In this document: piece after piece, positions 12,146 through 23,453 of the stretch
Numbering within the stretch: position 1 is the stretch's first letter
Layout: each line of letters begins with the position of its first letter
Source: Allacma fusca
Lineage: Eukaryota; Arthropoda; Collembola; Symphypleona; Sminthuridae
DNA length: 64,000 nt
NCBI GenBank assembly: GCA_947179485.1
Contig: OX359249.1
Location: 248,001-312,000 of the forward strand
Direction: 5' to 3'
The notes under the pieces: generated by a model
What the model was told of the DNA's origin: nothing
Database searches by the model: none
The model's input: only the letters and a program-made list of their open reading frames with translations
Made by a program: the position numbers and the translations under genes

Positions 12146-12314
12146 ACGATTACATCATAACATTTATAACATACGTTATACATATATTATATTAAAACAG
12201 ATGTGGTAGCGTAGTAGTAATCATGAAATTAGTGCAATTACTTTGATTAGTCCTTAGTTACCTACATATTTAGTTCGTTTACTCATAAACTTCTGGAGCT
12301 ATCAATAAGATTAA

Positions 12315-12554
12315 CAGTAACGCTTGGTTCAGGTTTGGGCCGGGTTCGGGCCTGGTTCCATCGGATCCGAACTTCAGGTAATTTTTCAGGTACGGGGAAC
12401 CTAGTAATACCCGATGAAAAATACCTGACTTGTAACGTATTTGCTCGGATTCGACTAAGCAAGTTCGAACCGAAGAAAATTTTTACCTGAAATGTCAGAT
12501 ATCGGTCGGGTTCAGGTGCGGATCCTGATTTTTTGATACCTGAAAGCAGCTCTG
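12315..12554. mobile_element. CAGGTTCGGGT-word element, likely hAT-like
   Basis: Possible ends are CAGTAACGCTTGGTTCAGG and, inverted, CAGAGCTGCTTTCAGG. The interior consists of CAGGTTCGGG/TACCTGA words. No clear 8-bp duplication was seen. Confidence 0.5.
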
Positions 12555-13306
12555 TTATATTAGGCATCTATCTATGGTCAAAATCTCTGAACATCTTCAT
12601 GTCAGTACGGCGAAAGAACAGTAGGATGAAAAACAATGAATTTCCTATGAAATGGTGAGTTTCCCGGCTATATTTAATTCCCAAAAAAGTCAATTATGTC
12701 ATGTAGCAAAGGTATTTGGATTTTTTTTTGCTTTTACTTTCATGCAAGGGGAAAGGTGGCTTCTTCCGGGGTAATAATAATTGTTGAACGATTCCTTTGA
12801 ATTATTTTTTTCCTATTCAGAATAAGTAATAATCTCTTACAATTAAGTAGCATGATTAGAGCTTAAAAAACCAACGTAGGTAAAGGTTACTGACAACACA
12901 ACCCTGTACATGTGGGAACGGGTACGGGTTCAGGTTTTCAGTGGTTTGGGAATGGCTTGATGGTGTGGTCACAGATGACAAAGTAAGCTATTTCTCATTG
13001 AATACTGCTAACCGTCCATAATTATAACCGCGAGGGGTCAACAAAGCAAAACAAGATTCTCCAATGCTCCGCTCCATGCAATACTGTTGCGAACTCAAGG
13101 CTCTTGCATAACGAAGTGGTTGAAGCTAGCTCTGCTCCTGTAGGTTTACTTGCAATAGTTGCACTTAGTATACTGATTAAATGTAACCTAATTCCTCTAT
13201 GCCAAGAAGAATTAAAAATACCAATCCCTAGAAAAGACTGAAACTGTACTATTAATGCACATCCAAGCCAAAGTATTGTCTTATTTTTGTGTCTTGTAAC
13301 AATTAT
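12555..13306. other. Sin1 3' flank
   Basis: No gene was recognised. A short GGTACGGGTTCAGG fragment lies at 12909-12935. Confidence 0.5.
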
Positions 13307-13312
13307 TTATTT
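13307..13312 (-). terminator. Possible Sin1 poly(A) signal overlapping the stop codon
   Basis: On the minus strand the Sin1 reading frame ends ...AAA TAA ATAATT, so an AATAAA overlaps the stop codon. No second canonical hexamer was noticed in the next 100 bases. If used, the 3' UTR would be only a few tens of bases. Confidence 0.4.
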
Positions 13313-16300
13313 AGATTTCGTTGTTAAAATGGAATTCAAATGATGGTATAACTCAGTGGCAATACGTAATTCAGTAGTTGTAAAAGTCAAATGACTCGAA
13401 TTGGACAAAATATGACTACCAACACTCGCAGCGGATAACTGGTTTATGGACACCACAACCCTCATTTTGGCGGCATCCAATTTCACTCCCGTGATGGAAC
13501 TCAATGGATAACTTTTGGTTTTGTGCTGCATTTCCAGGTCCATTCGGTCTCCTCCCCAGATAACTGCGTTTTCATAATAAACCACAATTTAATTGCACAA
13601 GGATATTTACATACACTTATAGAATCAATAGCGCAGTTTAGTACTCAACAAGTATACAGATATTTAATTTACCACAAAGAGCATTTTTGAGTTTATTGAA
13701 TCGACCAGTTGAAACCATTACAGGGTATAAATCTGATCGACTTGGGGACTCTGCAGAACCAGCTTGAGCTTTTCTGTAGCGATATTCAAACACAAAATAT
13801 CAGATTCAATCTAGATTTTTAATTAAATGTAGATAATAAATTGCTACCTAGTGCCTACGAACAATTGCATAAAATAAAACACTCTTCTCTTGATCAAATA
13901 TTGGACTCTAATGTGCATCAATTGTAGAGGTTTAATATATTATGAGAAACCGGCTACTTACCCATAAATCTGATCTAGTCCCATAACATTCTGAACACTT
14001 TTCGCTCCATCACGTACGAGGCAGAATTCTTTACACTTGCACTGGTTTAGAGGTAGGTTCATATCATTAAATGTTGTATTAGGATCACCCAACTTTTCCA
14101 AATGGTAGGCCACTGAAACCGACTTCGAGGAAATACTACTTGAACCCCAGCCAGAATCGGTCAAAACAAGACTTATAAGCTGACCCACGGTGAGTTCTCC
14201 ATCCTCAATGATTATTTGATAAGTCGAGCCATTTGGAAGAAGAAAAGAAAGACCCACTTTTGGCTTTTGTGGCTGATCTGGATGAGCACGCTCAGAACGA
14301 AGCAGGGCTAAATGAGAGAAGGAAAACTTCGACACTAACTCTTCACTGTCTAGTGGTGGGAAGTCCGTATCCCATTCTCCGTCTTCATCTGCTATGAGTA
14401 AACTGTGAACCCAAAAATCAAATGAAAGTTCAGAATATTGAATATTGTTTGCCCACCAGAACACACTTTGGTCTACAATCCATACTCCGTAGATTTTATA
14501 AAGAAATTCCAATGCAACATATGACTGAATTACTTACTTATAGTAATGAGGTGGGAACAATTCAATCTCAGGATGATTCTGCGACGTCATCCACAATGTC
14601 AGTCCTATGAGATCACTAATTTTGGCCGATGCCACAATCACTACCCTAACAGGATACGACCGGTGTTTAGGAGGTAGAAAAGGAAGAAATATTGCTATCC
14701 TCTTGCTAGCCGCTGTCGGCTGACAGCTTGCTTCGTAACGAGCATACGTAGAAAACGGCATCGAACTTGGATGCGGACCAGAACTACAGCAAAAACCCCA
14801 AAATATCATTTAAACATACGACTAATCACAACTGACGTATGTAAGTAAGTGTACAGGAAGACTTAATTGATGAATACTAACATGTAACATGCTGGATGAT
14901 ATGGGCGCCGCCCGAAAAGATTCCTTAATACTAATAAATTAAATTAAATTAAATTAAGTGTACAGGAAGGAAATGTATTTCAAAAACACTTACTCTAATA
15001 ACTTTTTTATAGAAAAAACTCGCTGCCTTTGCTGCTTCTTTTTGTCAGCATACTCCCCATCTCTAGCAAAAACTAATTCATTTTTTCCAATGTCCCCCGG
15101 ATTGACACGAATATGAATTGTTTCTGTGTGTGCCTTTCGTTGTTTTTCTAAGCGTTCTAGTCTAATTGCTGTGTTGGAGCGACTTCTGTGACCCGCATCA
15201 ACCCCCTCTGAAATTAATCCAACATAGGTAAAGACCACGAAAAGTCGAAAATAATATAAAGCTCCATCACACATCACACCTCTCCCTTTGCACATACGAG
15301 TTTTTGACAGTACACCTTTTGCTATTTTTAAGTACACCCATAAGCTGTAACGCAGGTTAACACTACATGCATTGCTACAAAGCTTACTTAATAATAACTG
15401 GCTCATTTTGGCAACACCTTGCCCATTCACAAGCTGAAAAACTGAAAATATCGAATTGTGAAATTCGAATAAAGACACTTCAGCGTCCTGCAGCACTGGG
15501 TGCCAGCATACACGTGGTAGGTCAGTACAGAAATGACCGAAATCTGGATAATATGACTCGTTAAAGAATTTAAAGAGGACTATTTTAACAGTAGATTAAA
15601 AATCTGAAAAATATTTTTATCAAATACTTCTACTGTCGAAAACACGAAAGGTCAAATGTCTCATTCACCGGCAATGGTTCAAGAAGTAAGTATATATAAA
15701 CATTTATAAGAACCTACATAACAAATATGTCAAAAATTAAGGTCGAATGTGTCACTCACTTCAATTATGTGCCGATTTTAATCAAAAATGAAAAATTTAA
15801 TCCATATACATATGGACTATGCGTAATCCAGAGTCGAAGAGGGGGGTGCCTACACATATGTCTATATGTGCATGTTAAGCATGGCGGCAGTGGTTACGGA
15901 AACATTGCTATTGCGACAAAAAACAGCCATTTCGACATTTGAATCACCCGTCACCCCTCCTTCTGTTTTTGCCATATTCGATCAGGGTCCCCGGGAAGGC
16001 TGACTCCAGGAACACGCTTAATAATGTGTTTATTCAATCATTATGACTCTGAGCTGAAATCTTGGCAAGCCCATCAGTCCTACCCTGTTAAAATAACATT
16101 TTCAAAACAAGGATGTTAATGCTAGCTTGAATCAAATTTTTTGAGCGTCATCGAATAGAGGAGGTCTCCGCGCTGAGCAATCTGGACGGGCAGGATTGCA
16201 GGAAAAGGACACGGGCAAGTCCGAAATCGGACGTGGATTAGAACATTAGCGGTAATTTTTAATATAACAAACAACAACCAGTGTTCCAAAGCCCCACATC

Positions 16301-18818
16301 TTATGGATTTGCCCACTCTACACATAACGTTGACCGAATATTTTAAAAGGAAACAAACACTGAACCGATAAGATGCAAACGTATTGATAGCGTTTTTTCA
16401 TTTGATTTTCATATTAAGTTGATTTACCATTTTGTTGGTAAACCTTACTCGACACGTTTACCTCCTAAGCCCAAAGTATTAAACACAGGAGTCTTATACA
16501 GACTGTGATGGTTTGTGAAGACTTGTAACTTTACTACGTACGAACATGTATTTTTCTTAATTTTGAAAGAGTAAACAATCTCAAACTTTCAAAATTTCAC
16601 TTTTTCCAAACATACAATCCTGTCCTCCACCTTCTTGACTTTGGACTCAGTAGTGTTCTCTGACTTCGCACGGGATAGAAGGCGTACTAAAAGAGGTTAC
16701 AAATTTTAACGCAAGGAGACCAGGAAGAATCCTTATGGAATGTACTCTCACAATCAGTCGCATCAGACTAAGACCACTGTCAAAATAGGTCCAACGTCTC
16801 ATTGTCAGAACCTTTAAGGCATGAGGGCAGTGGTGTCAGCCAGAGCGTAGATTGACATTGACATTAGGCATGAGCACATCGAGACAGCAAATCGAGATTC
16901 TCGATATTCTCGATCTTTTTTTACCATCGAGACTAATCGAGACATCTCGATAATTTATCGAGAATCTTGTTAATTTTTCGTTTCGATAAAATGCGCATAC
17001 GCGTCAAAAAAGCGGATACTCTGTATAAGAATGCTGAACTCATAGAGTCTGAACAATGGTGGAAAAATTTTTACTGAATTCAGATGTTAACTCTTCAATG
17101 AAAAAAATATTGCTGCAGTGAATTTACGGTGGAGAAAATTAATTTCATATCACATCCAAGAGGACCAGGAGAAAATTATATCGAGAGAACTACATTAATA
17201 TTATAGTTTTAAATAAGTTGTGGTTTTAATGAATACGGGGACTTGCAAAATTAACCACAATGTACATTTTTGTCCCCTTATTCAATAATTTTGGGCTGTC
17301 TCGATTGTCTCGATATGAATGTGTTCTCGATGTCTCGATTTATAAAATTCTAGATCTCGATATTTTGTTCTAAAACAAGAACAAGACTATCGAGAATTTT
17401 AAATGATTCGAGACACTCATGCCTAATTGACATATTAGTATTAGTGAGAACTTCCGTCTTACTAGCACTGGCCTTATTTCATACTGGGTTTCGGACTGAC
17501 TTGAGAACCGCGTTAACAGTGAGGTTGGATCCAGAAGGAGTGATTGAGGCTTTCGCGTACTAACGCTTCAAGACTACGAGTACTGAGGAATTTTAGCACA
17601 GTGAAGTACTTACGGCTTGTAGTGTAGTCGTTCCACTAAAGCAACTTTGGAGACCAGCATAATTATTTGCTATTTAATTCGGAAAATGATCCTGGGTTTA
17701 AAATTTACACCCTGAAAAAGAGACTGAGTTAGCGGATTTGATTGAGACGCCGGAAGGGTATTAAAAAGGTCTAAATCTCAAAGTCATTTCCAGCTTGTGA
17801 AAACATAGGGAAGTTAGGGCTAAAGTTAGTGCATAAAAGCCCAATAGTTTACGGATTGAGATGAACCACATGTAACGGTGATTCTTACAGGGATATTAGC
17901 CCATGATACACTCACGAATTATGAACAAAACCGCGGACTGGATTTACAATCTCAGTTAATACAACTTCGTATGGATTTACTGATACACATATATCTACTT
18001 AGTTACTGCTTTGACCATTGCCGTGAATTAGGGATGCCAATGGTCTGGTCCAGACCATTTTTAATGGTCCGTTATTGGTCTGGTCCGGTCTGGTCCAACA
18101 CTTGGACCAGACCACATGCAATTGGTCCAGTATCAGGACCAGACCAGACCAGACCAAAGGACCATGGTCCTAACCTTTCGCAAAATGACATGGATTCACA
18201 AAATCCCATGTAATGTTTAAAATTGTCATTTTTAGTGATAAAAACATTTCGCTTAATAAAACTTGATTATTTAATTACTATTAATGGTATTCTGGACCAT
18301 GGTCTTTGGTCTGGTCTGGTCCGAAAAACTGGACCAGACCAATAGTCTGGTCTTACCTTTGGACCAGACCAGTTTCATAAATCATGGATCAGACCAGACC
18401 ATTGGCATCACTACCGTGAATGTGACATTTAACCGTTGGTATTTCGGAAAGTGGAAGCATTTGACATAAATACGTTTGAGATTGTTAATGTGAGCTAAAA
18501 CTAGTTTTGAAAATGTAAATGTGAAATGCAGTATTTTGACTGTACCTCTGATGTCCAATGAATCGTCGCTTGAGAAGGAATCTGAATCAACTCCAACATT
18601 ATCCCCTAAATACGGTCTCTGTTTGAGAATATTTTCACAGAATCCTGCAAAGAGAAAAAATGAACTAAAAAGTGTAAGATTCAGTGTGACTTAGGACACT
18701 TACTAGGTAAGTACATATTTGATATTAAGGAGAATGCTCACATACCCGAATCATCTTCTAAGGTAAATGCCGTTCTGATTAGACGGCACATCCACTTCTT
18801 GTCATCATAGAGGACCAT
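13307..18818 (-). CDS. Sin1: Sin1 (MAPKAP1), TORC2 subunit, 7 coding exons
   Basis: Sin1 is a core subunit of TOR complex 2. It presents Akt and other AGC kinases to the complex and binds Ras and membrane. Minus-strand coding exons by GT-AG splicing: 18818-18746, 18644-18546, 15207-14994, 14783-14538, 14402-13962, 13773-13673, 13563-13307. Phases match at every junction and give 476 aa (human about 520). Seen: an N-terminus like the family's, with LEDDSG then FCENIL; the RSRSNTAIRLERL block (exon 3); a CRIM region about residues 158-246 with ASAKISDLIGL and the hallmark ADEDGEWDTDFPPLD; a Ras-binding-like region about 260-340 ending EFCLVRDG; and a C-terminal PH region about 370-470. The first ATG is chosen because it aligns with the family start. 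The 3.3-kb second intron holds two hAT-like elements. The stop codon TAA lies inside an AATAAA. Identification is from recalled family sequence; the boundaries of exon 2 are the least certain. Confidence 0.9.
16440..17830. repeat. Diverged dispersed repeat in Sin1 intron 2, interrupted
   Basis: Sequence on both sides of the hAT-like element (16640-16860 and 17434-17800) is related to 34560-34890. Shared text includes CACTGGCC, CAGxAGGAGxGATTG, ATTTACACCCTxxA and GGTCTAAATCTC in the same order. The family is loosely rich in GGACTGA/AGACTAAG words. Confidence 0.5.
16865..17425. mobile_element. hAT-like element with TCTCGAT word arrays; TSD ATTGACAT
   Basis: The ends are TAGGCATGAG and CTCATGCCTA, perfectly inverted. 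A perfect 8-bp duplication ATTGACAT lies at 16857-16864 and 17426-17433. The arms repeat ATCGAGA/TCTCGATATTC words (16885-16985 and 17295-17415). It lies in Sin1 intron 2. There is no coding capacity. Confidence 0.95.
18029..18413. mobile_element. hAT-like element with GGTCTGGTCC word arrays; TSD CCGTGAAT
   Basis: The left end is TAGGGATGCCAATGGTC; the right end, read inward, is TAGTGATGCCAATGGTC. A perfect 8-bp duplication CCGTGAAT lies at 18021-18028 and 18414-18421. Most of the element is GGTCTGGTCCAGACC in both orientations around a short AT-rich core. It lies in Sin1 intron 2, close to exon 2. Confidence 0.96.
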
Positions 18819-19600
18819 AATTGCACGGAATGCGAACATGCAAAAACTCGGCGGAAGTTACATGTACATTAGGTGTGAAGATTTTTCAGGACAAAAATGA
18901 TTGAGGAAAATGTTTTGAATACGCATGGAATCATGGAAATGTAGAAAGAATTGAAGAGAGAGGACTCCTTGATGTGTCGTCCTGCACCAGAATTCAATGG
19001 GCTGTAGTAGTAATTAGTAATGATAATTTGTTACTTAAGTTTAATAAACAATGTATACTCATGCCCTAATACTGTTGACTGTTCATTATTACTTGTTTGA
19101 AGAGGACAGGAATGCGGATATTAAATGAGGAAATTTTCGAATTTTTCAATTAGGAAACGCTCTGCCTGACTATGAGTTTAGCGTGGAAATGTGACGGTAC
19201 TGACACTGACATTGACAACACGCGGACCGCACTTGACCGCAGACAAGTTGCACCTTCAACGTATGTACTTATTTACGTCGTGGAACTTTAAAAGTTGCTC
19301 CAATTAATTACGCCCTGAAAAGTAATGAATGAAACAAATATTATTGTAGGCACCAGTAAACTCTGGCATGCGGTGAATAATAGTTTGTGTAATGTGTAAG
19401 TAAGTAAGTACGTAAAGTGAAGTAAAGTAAAAGTGGAAGAGCAGGTTATTATAGCCAAAGAAAGTAAATAACTAAATGAAGATGAGAATTACCTTGGCCA
19501 GTGATGTACAGTGTTTGATGCGCTCCTTCTTCAGTTCCACGAGTCAGACTCCTCGGACTCCTCTTTCATTCACTCCTTCAGTTCTGCTAACATTCGACTC

Positions 19601-19636
19601 ATTGTCATTGTCATTGTCATTGTCATTGTCATTGTG
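19601..19636. repeat. ATTGTC hexanucleotide microsatellite
   Basis: About six perfect tandem copies of ATTGTC lie in the intergenic region between Sin1 and SRSF1. The length is likely to vary between individuals. Confidence 0.9.
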
Positions 19637-20018
19637 TTTTTGTGATTATCAGTCCTTTCCAAAACTAGTCCTAGTCAGTATGAGTAGTAGTGAGTGGAAA
19701 GTGGAAACTATTGTTGAAATTGAGGGATTTTTTAAATCTAGTGGTTAGAAGCCTTTGTATGTGATAAATCCAGGGAATATTAGGGAATTGTAATCCTTGT
19801 CTGTCGTTTTGAAAAACTCGTACCTCAAATTTAGTGGATGCCTTGTTTTTTGAGAAGGAGGCCTAAAAATTGTTGAGGAACCTAAGGGAGGCTGATTATG
19901 AATAAATAGACCTAGTGAGTCTTCCTGGAATATTTAAGTCCAAGTTATTATTAGTTAGTAATTATTATTTTGGATTTATCGAGTCCCACTGATTGTGGAG
20001 GAGTAGTTGTGAGTAAGT

Positions 20019-20058
20019 GGGAATAGTGGGAATAGTGGGAATAGTGGGAATAGTGGGA
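20019..20058. repeat. GTGGGAATA short tandem repeat
   Basis: Four to five copies of a 10-base GTGGGAATA-type unit in the shared upstream region of Sin1 and SRSF1, next to further GTGGA-rich sequence. Confidence 0.8.
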
Positions 20059-20099
20059 TGTCCAGGGATTGATTTGAGGAGTTAGTCTAGGAGTGGACA

Positions 20100-20832
20100 T
20101 CACTGGGATAGGACAGTATAACTATACATAAGTACTGTAGTAGCTGGGTTGTCCGTGCTAATCTGTTCTCTCGTGTCTTCTATTCACAGAGTTTGTTGTC
20201 AACGAGGAACGGGAAGGACGCGTCGCCGATAAGTCCACAATCCACAATCCACAATCATTGAGCCAAGTTCTTCCCCATTGTCTCGCACTGTCCTCACTGT
20301 ACTCACTGTCCTCTTTGAGGCTGCTTCACTTTTATTCCTGACGACGTGTAATTATAGTGCAATAGTGGAATTGTGGAATCCCTGTGGAAACGTGAGGAAA
20401 AGACTAGATTTTTCCAACATTTGTTTCCCTGCAGATTTTGCGTTGATCTGGAAGCGATCTCATCAATCTCATCAATCTTTTACCACAACCGGCGAGCAAG
20501 TCTAAGTAAAATGTAACCGTAACCTTTGACTTTGTTAATTCTTCGCTCCTCATCTAACACTTTTTACATTCTGCAGCACATCTTCCCACTTCCAACGTCC
20601 AACCCTCTCAGTCCGGACCTCTTAGTCGGATCTCATAATCAGCACCAGACTCACTACGAATTCCAGTCGGGAAAATTCAAGAGTAGGAATCAAGAGAGGA
20701 TTCGTCCGATCATCTGCTTCTGCTACAAAAGGAAACTCTTGTCGTCTTGTCATACAGGAGTTCATTTCTTCAGGACCAATAGTTTGGAGCGCGTGTGAGT
20801 TAAGCTCTTGTCAAACAAAGTTGTTGAAAGAG
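20100..20832 (+). promoter_or_regulatory. SRSF1 upstream region / probable 5' UTR
   Basis: The stretch before the SRSF1 ATG is pyrimidine-rich, with reiterated CACTGTCCTCACTGT-like runs at about 20283-20312. It contains a possible 5' UTR intron with donor GTAAAA near 20506 and acceptor TTCTGCAG near 20577 (about 70 bp). No TATA box was recognised. The promoter role is inferred only from position between two divergent genes. Confidence 0.35.
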
Positions 20833-22471
20833 ATGTCGAGGAACGAGTGTCGTGTTTACGTCGGAAACTTACCTCCGGACATTCGCACCAAAGATATTGA
20901 GGATCTCTTCTTCCGATTCGGCAAAATCTTGTATGTGGACCTCAAGAATCGACGGGGACCGCCCTTTGCCTTTGTAGAATTTGAAGACCCTAGGTAATAG
21001 TTCTGTCCATCAAAACACAAACAGTCCATTTTTTGGGTAAGGGAGGCTCAAATGCTCAAATACCACGAGACTACTCAACCAATAACCAACCAGGGGACTT
21101 ACAATGCTCTCAGTATTATAATTTTGGATTCAGGCCAATCAAAAAGGCATCTCAAACTTTGTCGCGTTAAGACGAAATTACAATTCTGTGGGTTACTACT
21201 GGTATTAGTAGCGAGGAAATGTTTTACGCTTTCCCCAAGTCCAAGTGGGGCAGTAAAATGAGTATCCTAATTTATTTCGACATTTATCATGTCGAAATAT
21301 TTGTTGGGTAAACGCGAGTCATTTCCTCATTGTGAGATATGCATCCATCCGGATGGTGTAGAAAGTATTCCGTCAAGAAGGAAAAGGAGGGTTTTTTAAT
21401 TCTATTCATCTCTGCGTCATTGACAGGGATGCTGAGGATGCTGTCAACAAGAGAGATGGTTACGACTACGATGGATACCGACTTCGCGTTGAATTCCCGC
21501 GTGGAGGTACTCGTGGAAGAGGAGCTGGAGGAAGAAGCGGTGGTAGTGGTGGTGGAGGTGGAAGTGGAGGGGATAGAGGAAGAGGAGCACCGGCTCGTCG
21601 TTCCCAGTATCGTGTCATCGTATCGGGTACGCACCTTCTTAGCTTCTTCTGCATTCGGAATCTTCGGACACTCTTTTTCTCGAATAGAATCTGCGTGGGA
21701 TGTGAATGGTTCGCGCGCGCCGCGGTTAGGCCTGTTCTATAGGAAACTTTTTTCGCGGAAAAAGTTCCGACTAAAGGAGACATCAGCTGTAGTGTGCACA
21801 AGTTTTTCAACATAAAATTTTCTATGGAATGGGATTTCATTTGTTTAATGCAACAAGCTTAACCGGTGCGCTCGAAACATCATGTGCAGACTTTGTGTTC
21901 GCATAAAGAGAGGAGAGTTGCCATGTGTGGTTGGTGGGCAATAGAGAGGAAAAGTCGAGTCTTTGGAGTGACAAAAATGGATTGTGGAAATTAAACCCGC
22001 AATAGGACTTCCACCGAGTGGGAGCTGGCAGGACCTTAAGGATCATATGAGAGAGGCCGGAGACGTCTGCTTTGCTGACACGTACAAGGATGGAACCGGG
22101 GTAGTAGAATTCCTTCGATACGAAGATATGAAGTATGCCGTCAAGAAACTGGACGACTCTAGATTTCGCTCTCATGAGGTAAGCCACGTCTTAAGCCCTA
22201 TCTTATTTACTTATTACTTGTATTATTCCCCTGGAGAACCACCTATAGTACTTATTTTACACTCATGACATTTTATTAGGGAGAAAGCTCATACATTCGG
22301 GTCAAAGAAGACTATGGAGGTGGCTCCAGTTCTGGAGGAGGTGAAAGCCGAGGAGGGAGGTCAAGAAGCCGAAGTTATACTCCCCGTAATCGCCGAGGGT
22401 CCCCGTCATACTCGCCAAAGCGAAGTGCTTCACGTAGTCGATCTCGATCGCGTTCATACGACCGACGCTGA
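20833..22471 (+). CDS. SRSF1: SRSF1 (SF2/ASF) serine/arginine-rich splicing factor, 4 exons
   Basis: Nuclear SR protein that binds exonic enhancers and recruits U1 and U2AF; it acts in constitutive and alternative splicing. Coding exons 20833-20993, 21427-21626, 22006-22178 and 22280-22471 join in phase to 241 aa (human 248). RRM1 starts near residue 7 with RNP2 VYVGNL (8-13) and RNP1 [10 protein letters not shown] (41-50). A glycine/arginine-rich linker (about 86-108) follows. RRM2 (about 112-186) carries the family signature SWQDLKDHM (127-135) and GDVCFAD. A short RS tail (about 199-241) has several RS dipeptides. Introns are 433, 379 and 101 bp, all GT-AG. The start ATG is followed at once by the RRM1 lead-in ([13 protein letters not shown]). 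No other frame in this interval gives a known protein. It is divergent from Sin1 upstream. Confidence 0.96.
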
Positions 22472-23453
22472 TTGGAAAATGTTGAGACAAAACCCTTTCC
22501 AGCAACTTCATATCACCAACCAACCAGTCTCATTTGATACTTCTACGTAATTATATCTAGGACGGTGGCATGAGCGTGTCCAAGAATAATAATTCCTACG
22601 TGAATGATGATAAAAGTGTTAGTGCGGGGAGGGAGGCGACATGGAGTTTTCACTTAACTATAAGACGTTCCACAGATAACATATTATTATTACTACTATT
22701 ATGATTATGATTGCTACAGTTATTATTATTGCGTACTATTATTACATGGAGACAAAATATCCAAATATAATATATGATTATATACAAGTACTAATGACAC
22801 AGATTTCTCTGTACTCTTTTATTCATCATGATTAAATCAATCAGGAAAAGTAAATCAACAACACGGCTACTTTAAAGGCCAGCGCAACGTGACGTATAAA
22901 ATAGGAAGGTTAGTGGAGTCGCTGGGCCGGGCCAACAATCGTTACTAGGTCTTGGGTTCTTCACGTTTCTCCTTTGGTTTCCGCAAAAACTCGGGGAAAA
23001 AGTAATCGATTTCGAGGAGGTTGTGAATTACCAGATCTCCACATGATACAACATACAAGTACAGTAATGCCAATGTGGGAAGGCCGAGGAAGTCTATACA
23101 TACTTACTTTGATCAAAATGCTTTATTTCAAATACATTTTGTATGTTATTCAAAGTAAGAAAATACAAAATAGTTTTGTACTTGGAATATTTTAAAGTGC
23201 TACGTATAAAATATTTTAAAATTCGAAGTTACATGTTGAGTGGTTGAGGAGCTCAAAATACAAACTACATTCCGGAGTCAAAATTCGTATTATCAAGTAC
23301 AGTATTTCAAAATGCTGTGTAGCTCTGGAGTTAAAAGTTGATTAAATATTGGAAAATAAAACAACATTCAAAAATGGACACGTTAGAAATTATTTATTTA
23401 TTTGAATTTGTTTATAATTTCCGGATTTATGAAACGGAAATATTCTTTTGTGG
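22472..23453. other. SRSF1 3' flank
   Basis: It includes the presumed SRSF1 3' UTR, an ATT/ATG-rich low-complexity stretch at about 22680-22750 and nothing else recognisable. No clear AATAAA follows closely, so the poly(A) site cannot be placed. Confidence 0.5.

Larger units (their letters stand above)
18819..20100. other. Sin1-SRSF1 intergenic region
   Basis: No coding exon was recognised. It holds the presumed Sin1 5' UTR and promoter next to 18819, GTAAGTAA-type runs at about 19399-19435, an ATTGTC hexamer repeat at about 19601-19636 and a GGGAATAGT repeat at about 20019-20058. The open frame over 19476-19748 is largely the hexamer repeat and is not supported as a gene. Confidence 0.6.

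Noticed and set aside
14414-14450. Extension of Sin1 exon 5 upstream to a MEFLYKIYG start
   Set aside because: The alternative acceptor at 14404-14403 gives phase and sequence matching the family (HYYNLLIADEDGE); the extended reading would insert an unrelated segment into CRIM.
21339-21840. Open frames of 158 aa (+) and 124 aa (-)
   Set aside because: They are other-frame readings over SRSF1 exon 2 and the following intron; the poly-Glu and poly-Pro runs come from the glycine-linker codons.
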